Positions 1-5,140 of a stretch of 9,855 bases of DNA are shown here, piece by piece (position 1 is the first letter of the stretch; every line of letters begins with the position of its first letter). The position numbers and the translations under genes are program-made. Source of the DNA: Salinibacterium sp. (lineage in GTDB: Bacteria > Actinomycetota > Actinomycetes > Actinomycetales > Microbacteriaceae); NCBI GenBank assembly GCA_004297555.1, contig SCSV01000296.1, positions 1 to 9,855 of the forward strand, in the 5' to 3' direction. The notes under the pieces are model-generated. The model did no database searches, was not told the origin of the DNA, and saw only the letters and a list, made by a program, of their open reading frames with translations.

Positions 1-381
1 CTCATTGTGGCGTTCGTGTTCTTCCGCCAGGTGCAGGCTGAGCTCCAGCTTGTTGACGGCGACGGTTTCACCCGCCCGCAACTGAAACTTGCGCAAGCGG
101 CCGCACTCAAAGGGCGAGCACCTGAGAGCCCGGAATTGCTCGACCTAAGTCTGAGAATCGCCGAGAGCATCCGTTACAACGTTCCGCTCACGATGCGGTA
201 CATCCCGCTCCTCTATGCCGGATCTGGCGCAGCCCTGGCCGGGCTCTACGCACTCATGCCGGGCATCCCGATAGGCGCTGGAGCGGGACTGTATCTCGGG
301 GGCATTCTTGCGTCGATGTTCTTCACGAACCGCGTCATGCGCAACGCGAAGAAGCTCCTCGACGCGCATCCACCGGAATAG
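1..381 (+). CDS. Membrane protein of unknown function, 5' truncated
   Basis: The reading frame is open from the first base of the window, and the codons before the GTG at 7 (Leu-Ile) continue a hydrophobic run (Leu-Ile-Val-Ala-Phe-Val-Phe-Phe), so the true start probably lies just to the left and this is the end of a first membrane span. About 126 residues are visible. After a polar stretch of about 50 residues come two hydrophobic segments, counted from the GTG at roughly residues 64-80 and 84-106, separated by a short Pro/Gly turn. The protein ends in a basic and polar tail. Two or three spans without catalytic motifs give no function; I do not recognise the family. The gene ends at TAG 379-381, 21 bp from the convergent stop of the leftward ECF group. 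Confidence 0.7.
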   Translation, partial: LIVAFVFFRQVQAELQLVDGDGFTRPQLKLAQAAALKGRAPESPELLDLSLRIAESIRYNVPLTMRYIPLLYAGSGAALAGLYALMPGIPIGAGAGLYLGGILASMFFTNRVMRNAKKLLDAHPPE

Positions 382-402
382 CTACTGCGAGGCGCGACCA
401 GG

Positions 403-930
403 CTAGTTCGCCGACGCCTCGGCAGGCGGCGTCGGGTGATTGGTCGCCCGCGAGTGGGTAGACCCATTTCCTTTGCCGGGATGCGCCGAGTGCGTCGGCG
501 AGGGGGAGTGGGATCGACCGGGGGCATCACTTGAGTTGCCGCCGGAGTTACCTTGCGAATCTGGGCCGGATTGCCCGGTGTGACCGGACGAGTGCTGATT
601 GGCGGGCGTTCCGTTCAGAACGCCGGTGATGACATCCGTCGTTCCCGATCGAAATTCGGGGCTCACGGCTGCGGCAGTTCCAACCCCGACGGCGAGCACG
701 CCCACTGCGACGAGCGCGGTGATCGTCGGGTGCCCGCGGAACGGGTGACGGCTCTGGCGGCGCGAGCGACGCGATTCGAGTGAGGTGACGTTCTTCGCAA
801 GCAGCGCGGCGAGTTCCGCCGAAGGTGTGGGAACAGGTCCATCCGCAAGGCGTCGCAATTCGAGCAGCAGCGGCGTAACGGCATCCACCGTGGATTCATC
901 AATGTCGGAGAACAGGTCGTCGACATTCAT
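403..930 (-). CDS. Probable membrane anti-sigma factor, partner of the ECF sigma factor
   Basis: This 175-residue protein has three parts: a cytoplasmic N-terminal region (about 1-67) that is acidic and then very basic (an Arg-rich stretch near 53-65), one membrane span (about 68-90), and a low-complexity outer region rich in Ser, Gly, His, Pro and Asn. The start is firm. The ATG at 930-928 overlaps the sigma gene's TGA as ATGA, and GGAGG (936-940 read leftward) lies 5 nt upstream inside the sigma coding region, so the two are probably translationally coupled. Position, topology and coupling are those of an anti-sigma factor that holds its sigma at the membrane. It contains no cysteine, so it is not a zinc-binding (ZAS, HxxxCxxC) anti-sigma. 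The N-terminal region is therefore the presumed sigma-binding part, and this role is inferred from context. Alternatively it is a sigma-dependent envelope protein. Confidence 0.6.
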   Translation of the reverse strand: MNVDDLFSDIDESTVDAVTPLLLELRRLADGPVPTPSAELAALLAKNVTSLESRRSRRQSRHPFRGHPTITALVAVGVLAVGVGTAAAVSPEFRSGTTDVITGVLNGTPANQHSSGHTGQSGPDSQGNSGGNSSDAPGRSHSPSPTHSAHPGKGNGSTHSRATNHPTPPAEASAN

Positions 931-1451
931 CGCGGCCTCCGATCAGTGATGTGCGGGTGCTCTTTGAGCGTCAGCAGAGCACGGCGTTGAAGCTGCTTCA
1001 CGGCACCGACCGACTTGCCCATGACCGTCGCGACCTGTTCGAGCGGCAGGTCGGCGACGACGCGCAGCAACAGCACTTCGCGCTGGTCGTCACCCAGGGT
1101 CGACAGCATCGACAGCACGTTGCTCGTATCGGCGCGACCGACGGCAAGATCCTCGGCGGATGCCGTCAGTCGCATGTCGAGGTCACGCTCGTATTCGACG
1201 GTGTGCGGCATGCGAGCCGTGCGCCGGTGGTGATCGACGGTGCGAGCATGGGCGATGGAGTAGATCAAGGTTCGAACACCATCCTCTCCGCCGCTAATCG
1301 AGCCGATTTTGGGTAATACTGCGATGAAAACTTCTTGAGTGACCGCTTCGGGGTCGTCCACTCCATGTGCTCTCAGATAGCCGACGACCGCTGGTGCGAG
1401 TTTTCGGTAGATCTCTTCGAACGTCGGGCCGATCGAGGGTGACGCTGTCAC
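927..1451 (-). CDS. RNA polymerase sigma factor, ECF subfamily
   Basis: At 174 residues this is the usual length for an ECF (group 4) sigma factor, which redirects RNA polymerase to a small regulon. Region 2 spans about residues 11-80: a helix with DDPEAVTQEVF resembles the core-binding segment, and IYSIAHARTVDHHRR resembles the -10 recognition helix. Region 4 spans about 112-165, with LGDDQREVLLLR, then LEQVATVMGKSVGAVKQLQRRA as the -35-binding helix-turn-helix. There is no long C-terminal extension. The start is GTG at 1451-1449. It is the first possible start after an in-frame TAG, which is the stop of the upstream gene, and I see no good Shine-Dalgarno sequence. The next gene overlaps its stop and probably encodes its anti-sigma factor; the gene before it encodes an exported His-rich protein, so an envelope signal is likely. 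Group assignment within ECF was not possible by eye. Confidence 0.9.
   Translation of the reverse strand: MTASPSIGPTFEEIYRKLAPAVVGYLRAHGVDDPEAVTQEVFIAVLPKIGSISGGEDGVRTLIYSIAHARTVDHHRRTARMPHTVEYERDLDMRLTASAEDLAVGRADTSNVLSMLSTLGDDQREVLLLRVVADLPLEQVATVMGKSVGAVKQLQRRALLTLKEHPHITDRRPR
936..940 (-). promoter_or_regulatory. Shine-Dalgarno sequence inside the sigma gene, for the anti-sigma start
   Basis: On the leftward strand GGAGG lies 5 nt before ATG 930, inside the last codons of the sigma gene. With the ATGA overlap it fixes the start of the membrane protein and supports coupled translation. Confidence 0.75.
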
Positions 1452-1468
1452 GTCGCGACTGCCGGATG

Positions 1469-1500
1469 TCGGGCGCCAGATTCCCCCGCCTGGCGCCCGA
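1469..1500 (-). terminator. Perfect 11-bp hairpin between the His-rich gene and the sigma gene
   Basis: TCGGGCGCCAG (1469-1479) and CTGGCGCCCGA (1490-1500) are exact inverse complements with a 10-nt loop. The hairpin starts 11 nt after the stop of the His-rich gene and ends 17 nt before the sigma GTG. No T-run follows on the leftward strand, so it is not a canonical intrinsic terminator. It could be a partial terminator or attenuator, or a 3'-stabilising structure, that lets more of the first gene be made than of sigma. The structure itself is certain; its function is inferred. Confidence 0.5.
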
Positions 1501-1511
1501 ACCCGAGCCCG

Positions 1512-1991
1512 CTAGTCGGTGGTGTCGGTGTCGACCTCAGGAGCACCGTGCGAGTGACCGTGGCCATGCGAGATCTGGCTCTGGCCGTGACCGTGGCTGT
1601 GCTCGCCAGACTTGCCCGGAGCCGGAACGGTCGCGCAGTAGGTCGCAATGTTCTCGGCTCCGTTCGCGGCAGTGACCAGCGATTGATACGCGGTAGACGA
1701 TACAGCGAGTCCGCCGTGAGTAAACGCAGTGCACAGTCCGTGTGCAGCCGGACCGGTCGCATCCGGCCCGACTGCCGTCTCGCTGGGCTCAGGAGTGGGG
1801 GTGGTCTCGTCCGTGATCGTTTCGTCGTCAGCCGGAGCCGGGGCACCGAACAGATCGTGCGCTGTCTGCTGCGCGTCGGTCGGAAGGATGTCTGCATAGG
1901 CTGCGAATCCAGCGCCGCCGAGAACGAGCGCGCCGCCTGCCACCAATCCGATTACGAGCTTGTTGCCCGCCAGTTTTGCACCTGAAAGCAT
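1512..1991 (-). CDS. Secreted or membrane-anchored protein with histidine-rich tail
   Basis: This 159-residue protein opens with a basic N-terminus (Lys6, Lys11) and a hydrophobic segment (about 13-33) that may be a signal peptide or anchor. A conserved-looking stretch follows, ILPTDAQQTAHDLFGAPAP (about 35-53), which resembles small exported proteins I recall near actinobacterial ECF sigma genes. Next come an acidic Thr/Pro/Glu linker (54-75), a small domain with two cysteines (Cys87, Cys119) that could form a disulfide, and a tail with seven histidines between 131 and 148, mostly alternating with Gly or Ser (SHGHGHSHG). Such a tail often binds Zn, Ni, Cu or Co; that is an inference here. 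The ATG at 1991-1989 has AAGGA 6 nt upstream. It is the first gene of the leftward ECF group. An 11-nt coding repeat in the tail (1554-1564 and 1587-1597, exactly 11 codons apart) suggests expansion by duplication. Confidence 0.75.
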   Translation of the reverse strand: MLSGAKLAGNKLVIGLVAGGALVLGGAGFAAYADILPTDAQQTAHDLFGAPAPADDETITDETTPTPEPSETAVGPDATGPAAHGLCTAFTHGGLAVSSTAYQSLVTAANGAENIATYCATVPAPGKSGEHSHGHGQSQISHGHGHSHGAPEVDTDTTD

Positions 1992-2073
1992 TGAGAATCC
2001 TTACCTGTTGGGAACCGCACATGCGATTCTTTCGTGGGGTTGCCGCGCCGGGCGAACCCCCGTCACACTGTCG

Positions 2074-2101
2074 TAATCGTCGACGGGTGGGAAAAGGTTA
2101 C
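2074..2101 (-). promoter_or_regulatory. Candidate ECF-type promoter for the leftward sigma group
   Basis: Reading leftward, GTAACC (2101-2096) carries the AAC core common in ECF -35 elements. After 16 nt comes CGATTA (2079-2074), a plausible ECF -10 element. If used, it gives a leader of roughly 75 nt before ATG 1991 and would let the sigma factor drive its own operon. This is a by-eye match in a 167-bp divergent region and is weak. Confidence 0.3.
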
Positions 2102-2146
2102 GCGAATGACAAAATGCTCGCGGTGATTCGCGTGGGCGCTGGAACA

Positions 2147-2152
2147 TAGAAT
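2147..2152 (+). promoter_or_regulatory. -10 element of dnaG, predicting a leaderless mRNA
   Basis: TAGAAT lies exactly 6 nt before GTG 2159, so transcription should begin at or within a base of the start codon. There is no Shine-Dalgarno sequence and no recognisable -35. The same spacing occurs at four other starts in this window. Confidence 0.6.
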
Positions 2153-2158
2153 CGCAGC

Positions 2159-4036
2159 GTGGCTGGGCTGATCCGACGAAACGACATCGACGAGGTCCGG
2201 TCGCGCATCAATCTGGCCGACGTGGTGGGCGACTACGTGTCGCTGAAAAGCGCGGGCGTCGGTTCACTCAAGGGCCTGTGCCCGTTCCACGAGGAGCGCA
2301 GCCCCAGCTTTCACGTGCGGCCCCAGGTGGGCTTCTACCACTGTTTCGGTTGCGGCGAGGGCGGCGACGTTTTCACCTTCCTACAGAAGATGGATCACGT
2401 CTCCTTCTCCGAGGCGGTCGAGCGGATGGCCGCCCGGCTCGGGTATGAGCTGCATTATGAGGATGGCGGGGCCGCCACTGACCACGGCAACCGCGCGCGC
2501 ATCCTGGCCGCGAACCAGGCGGCATCCGATTTCTATGTCGCCCAACTGAGCACCCCCGAGGCAGAGCCAGGCCGCGTCTTTCTGGGCAAGCGCGGTTTCG
2601 ACATCTCGGCGGCCGAGCGCTTTGGCATCGGTTTCGCGCCCCGCGGCGGCGCGCTCAGCAAGCACCTGCTCTCGCTCGGTTACACCGAAGAGGAACTCGT
2701 CACTGCTGGGCTGACCGGCAAGGGGGATCGCGGCGAGTCCTACGACCGGTTCCGGTCTCGGCTGGTGTGGCCGATTCGGGATGTCACCGGCCAGACTCTC
2801 GGCTTCGGCGCGCGCAAACTGCTCGATGAGGATCAGGGGCCGAAGTACCTCAACACTCCCGAGACGGCGGTGTACCACAAGAGCCAGGTGCTTTACGGTC
2901 TCGACCTTGCCAAGCGCGACATCGCGCGCGGTCGGCAAGTGGTGGTGGTCGAGGGCTACACGGATGTCATGGCCTGCCACCTCGCGGGCGTCACGACCGC
3001 GGTCGCCACCTGCGGTACGGCATTCGGCGTCGACCACATCAAGATCGTGCGCCGGCTGATCGGCGATGTCGACAACGCCGACACGACCGGCACGGGCGAG
3101 GTGATCTTCACCTTCGACCCCGACGAGGCCGGCCAGAAGGCCGCGAGCCGAGCCTTCGCCGAGGAGCAGCGCTTCGCCGCGCAGACCTTTGTCGCCGTGG
3201 CCCCAGACGGACTCGACCCGTGCGACCTGCGCCTGAACAAGGGCGACGACGCGGTGCGCCGCCTGATCAAGATCCGCAAGCCGATGTTCGAGTTCATGGT
3301 GCGCCGGGTGCTTGCCGGGCACGACCTCGAGACGGTTGAGGGCCGGGTGTCGGCACTCCGAGCCGCGGCACCGGTGGTGGCGGGCATCCGGGATCAAGCA
3401 CTGAGCGTCGGCTACGTTCGCAACCTGGCCGGCTGGCTCGGCATGGATCCCGATGAGGTGCGCAGCGCGGTGCAGGCGGCGCGCAAGAACGTCCCCGCGA
3501 GCGCTCCCAAGTTGACGCAGCGCGAAGCTGTCGAGGCCGAGCCTCAGTCACCGCACGTCGACGAGCCCTCGCTCACGCGCCTCGCCACCGACATCACCAC
3601 GCGCACGGAGCGCGATGTTCTCATGGCGGTGTTACAGCATCCCGAATTGGTGGGCGCCGATCTGCTCGCCAAGGCGCTGGCCATTCGATTCAACGAAGGC
3701 TCGCTCGCGGTCGTGCGCGATGCCGCCGCGGTGAACCTGGCGCACGCGGAATCCCCGGACTGGCTGGCCCGAGTCGCCGCCGAAGTGCCCACCCATTTCG
3801 CGACCCTGGTGAACCAACTCGCGGTCGCCCCGGTGCCGGCGCGCGAAGACAAGTTGCCGGAGTACTGCCGTCGCATCGTCTCCGACTTCATCGACCGCGA
3901 CCTGCTGCGCGAGAAACTCGAGCTCATGGGAGTCATGCAGCGAATGGATGCCGCGGCGGAGCCGGACAAGTACAGCCAGCTGAATCGTGACCTCGTGCGG
4001 GTCGAATCCGAACGACGGGCGCTGCGCGAAGACTAA
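2159..4036 (+). CDS. dnaG: DNA primase DnaG
   Basis: DnaG makes the short RNA primers for the lagging strand at the replication fork, working with the DnaB helicase. At 625 residues the protein is full length. The N-terminal zinc-binding domain has Cys41, His44, Cys62 and Cys65 (CPFH and HCFGCGEGGD). The polymerase core includes the basic motif GFGARKL (about 215-221) and PKYLNTPET (228-236). The TOPRIM fold shows the catalytic Glu265 in VEGYTDVM and the metal-binding pair Asp320/Asp322 in FTFDPDEAG. The C-terminal part (about 480-625) is the helicase-interaction region, variable as expected. Start: GTG 2159 gives Met-Ala-Gly-Leu-Ile, which matches the usual actinobacterial N-terminus; TAGAAT 6 nt upstream predicts leaderless transcription. 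An ABC ATPase gene follows after 18 bp. Nothing in the protein looks abnormal. Confidence 0.97.
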   Translation: MAGLIRRNDIDEVRSRINLADVVGDYVSLKSAGVGSLKGLCPFHEERSPSFHVRPQVGFYHCFGCGEGGDVFTFLQKMDHVSFSEAVERMAARLGYELHYEDGGAATDHGNRARILAANQAASDFYVAQLSTPEAEPGRVFLGKRGFDISAAERFGIGFAPRGGALSKHLLSLGYTEEELVTAGLTGKGDRGESYDRFRSRLVWPIRDVTGQTLGFGARKLLDEDQGPKYLNTPETAVYHKSQVLYGLDLAKRDIARGRQVVVVEGYTDVMACHLAGVTTAVATCGTAFGVDHIKIVRRLIGDVDNADTTGTGEVIFTFDPDEAGQKAASRAFAEEQRFAAQTFVAVAPDGLDPCDLRLNKGDDAVRRLIKIRKPMFEFMVRRVLAGHDLETVEGRVSALRAAAPVVAGIRDQALSVGYVRNLAGWLGMDPDEVRSAVQAARKNVPASAPKLTQREAVEAEPQSPHVDEPSLTRLATDITTRTERDVLMAVLQHPELVGADLLAKALAIRFNEGSLAVVRDAAAVNLAHAESPDWLARVAAEVPTHFATLVNQLAVAPVPAREDKLPEYCRRIVSDFIDRDLLREKLELMGVMQRMDAAAEPDKYSQLNRDLVRVESERRALRED

Positions 4037-4042
4037 GCCGTC

Positions 4043-4048
4043 TATCCT
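4043..4048 (+). promoter_or_regulatory. -10 element of the ABC ATPase gene, predicting a leaderless mRNA
   Basis: TATCCT sits 6 nt before GTG 4055, within the 18-bp gap after dnaG. It suggests the ATPase gene has its own promoter even though it could also be read through from dnaG. No clear -35 is visible. Confidence 0.5.
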
Positions 4049-4054
4049 GGAAAC

Positions 4055-4894
4055 GTGAGCGACAACCCGAAGACGAACCCCGCGGTGGTCGCGCACGACC
4101 TCTCGCTGCGCTACCGCTCGGGAAACCCGGAAACCCGCGGCGTCGTGGTGAACGGTGCGAACTTCGAGATCGGCGTCGGCGAGGTGCTCGCAGTCGTGGG
4201 CGAGACCGGTGCGGGCAAGAGCACGCTCGCGAAAGCCGTCGCGCTGCAGGCCGAGCTCAGCCCGGAGATCTCTCCAATCATCAGCGGGGGATCGTTGAGC
4301 GTGCTGGGCCAGAATGTTCGGGGCATCTCGACCAAGCAGCGCGATGAGTTGAGCATCTCGGTCGGCTACCTGCCACAAGAGGCCGGCGATTTTCTCGAGC
4401 CGCGGTTCACGATCGGCGAGAACATCGCGGAGCCGATCTTCTCGCGCGACGACGAGTTCGACCAGCACGAGGCGGGCGAATACGTGGCGATGCTGCTCGA
4501 CGCGGTGCGCCTCCCGATGGGCACCATGAACCGCTACCCGCACGAGTTGAGCAAGGGCCAGCGGCAGCGGGTGGCGATCGCCCGCTCGATGATTCTTGAG
4601 CCCACGGTGTTCGTGGCCGACGATCCGACCGCCGGCATTGATGTCACCGTTCGCGGTGCGATCCTCGACATCATTTCCTCGCTGCAGAAGGAGCGCGCGT
4701 TCTCCGCGCTCATCATCACGGCGGATCTCGCTGAGGTGCGGCGCATCAGCACCCGGGTCGCAGTGATGCACCGCGGCATCATCGTGGGCATCGGCAACGT
4801 CGACGAGGTTCTTGCCGATCCACGGCATCCGTATGTCTCTGGTTTGGTGCGCTCCCTCGATCATCTGCGCGAACCGGAGCGGGCCAACGCCTAG
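4055..4894 (+). CDS. Lone OppD/DppD-like ABC ATPase with degenerate catalytic residues
   Basis: This 279-residue protein is a single nucleotide-binding domain of the peptide/nickel (Opp/Dpp) class. Visible motifs are Walker A GETGAGKST (49-57), Q-loop Gln108 (GYLPQEA), signature LSKGQRQR (165-172), Walker B and D-loop VFVADDPTAGID (185-196), and an oligopeptide-class C-terminal HPYVSGLV (258-265). Two key residues are changed. The catalytic Glu after Walker B is Asp190 (codon GAT, 4622-4624), and the H-loop His is Ala223 (codon GCG, 4721-4723, in LIITADLAEV). ATP binding should be intact but hydrolysis is expected to be slow. No permease or binding-protein gene lies nearby, so the usual importer role is not supported. 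It could pair with another ATPase, use permeases encoded elsewhere, or be a regulatory ATP switch. GTG 4055 is chosen for the -10/start spacing; Shine-Dalgarno pairing is poor. Confidence 0.88.
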   Translation: MSDNPKTNPAVVAHDLSLRYRSGNPETRGVVVNGANFEIGVGEVLAVVGETGAGKSTLAKAVALQAELSPEISPIISGGSLSVLGQNVRGISTKQRDELSISVGYLPQEAGDFLEPRFTIGENIAEPIFSRDDEFDQHEAGEYVAMLLDAVRLPMGTMNRYPHELSKGQRQRVAIARSMILEPTVFVADDPTAGIDVTVRGAILDIISSLQKERAFSALIITADLAEVRRISTRVAVMHRGIIVGIGNVDEVLADPRHPYVSGLVRSLDHLREPERANA

Positions 4895-4929
4895 ATTCTG
4901 CTGCGGTTCGGCTGGCTGCCATCGTTTGG

Positions 4930-4935
4930 TAAAGT
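4930..4935 (+). promoter_or_regulatory. Candidate -10 element for tRNA-Asn
   Basis: TAAAGT lies 15 nt upstream of the tRNA, a suitable place for a -10 box with a start near 4942. The hexamer 17 bp further upstream (TTCGGC, 4907-4912) is a poor -35. Confidence 0.45.
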
Positions 4936-4950
4936 AGCCACGCGTTTCAA

Positions 4951-5023
4951 TCCTCGATAGCTCAATTGGCAGAGCAGCCGGCTGTTAACCGGCAGGTTCT
5001 TGGTTCGAGTCCAAGTCGGGGAG
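4951..5023 (+). tRNA. tRNA-Asn (anticodon GTT)
   Basis: The sequence folds as a complete 73-nt tRNA. The acceptor stem TCCTCGA (4951-4957) pairs with TCGGGGA (5016-5022) with one T-G wobble. The D stem is GCTC/GAGC. The anticodon stem GCCGG/CCGGC (4977-4981, 4989-4993) holds loop CTGTTAA with anticodon GTT at 4984-4986. The T stem CTTGG/CCAAG (4999-5003, 5011-5015) holds loop TTCGAGT. The discriminator base is G5023, as expected for tRNA-Asn. The CCA end is not encoded (CTA follows). It stands alone, with no integrase or duplicated 3' end nearby, so nothing suggests it is an occupied integration site. Confidence 0.97.
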
Positions 5024-5025
5024 CT

Positions 5026-5057
5026 AGGCCCGGGTCCTCCACGACCCGGGCCTTTTT
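5026..5057 (+). terminator. Intrinsic terminator after tRNA-Asn
   Basis: AGGCCCGGGTC (5026-5036) pairs perfectly with GACCCGGGCCT (5043-5053) around a 6-nt loop and runs directly into five T residues (5053-5057). It begins 2 nt after the tRNA. This is a strong canonical terminator and it isolates the tRNA from the two-component genes. Confidence 0.92.
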
Positions 5058-5066
5058 CGTTGTCGT

Positions 5067-5084
5067 CTACTCCCGCCGGAGTAG
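5067..5084. promoter_or_regulatory. Inverted pair of GGAGTAG, candidate operator upstream of the kinase gene
   Basis: CTACTCC (5067-5073), a 4-nt spacer and GGAGTAG (5078-5084) form a perfect inverted repeat centred about 65 bp upstream of the predicted start of transcription and translation at 5141, a typical place for an activator site. The same heptamer recurs three times after the regulator gene. It is a candidate binding site for the NarL-type regulator encoded at 6367-7032. A second small terminator hairpin is the alternative, but no T-run follows. Confidence 0.5.
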
Positions 5085-5128
5085 CCGCGCCCCACCCGCA
5101 AGCCGACGCTTTCGAGGGCACCGGGTCG

Positions 5129-5134
5129 TAGCAT
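5129..5134 (+). promoter_or_regulatory. -10 element of the histidine kinase gene, predicting a leaderless mRNA
   Basis: TAGCAT lies 6 nt before ATG 5141. There is no Shine-Dalgarno sequence and no good -35, which would suit a promoter that depends on an activator bound at the inverted GGAGTAG pair upstream. Confidence 0.5.
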
Positions 5135-5140
5135 CGACAC

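Noticed and set aside
388..421. Inverted repeat CGAGGCG (388-394) / CGCCTCG (415-421) between the convergent genes, as a bidirectional terminator
   Set aside because: The stem is only 7 bp with a 20-nt loop and no T-run on either strand, so it is too weak to annotate.
1257..1263. GGAGTAG inside the sigma gene as another regulator site
   Set aside because: It is an isolated copy within coding sequence and about one such match is expected by chance in a window of this size.
2381..3397. Long open frame (338 codons) opposite dnaG
   Set aside because: It is antisense to an unmistakable primase gene, has no recognisable domain, and is a usual by-product of high GC at third codon positions. The same applies to the 410-codon leftward frame at 3632-4864 and the 373-codon leftward frame at 5024-6145.
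4951..5060. tRNA-Asn as an integration site of a mobile element
   Set aside because: There is no integrase, no repeated tRNA 3' end, and no change in gene character on either side; an intact terminator follows directly.
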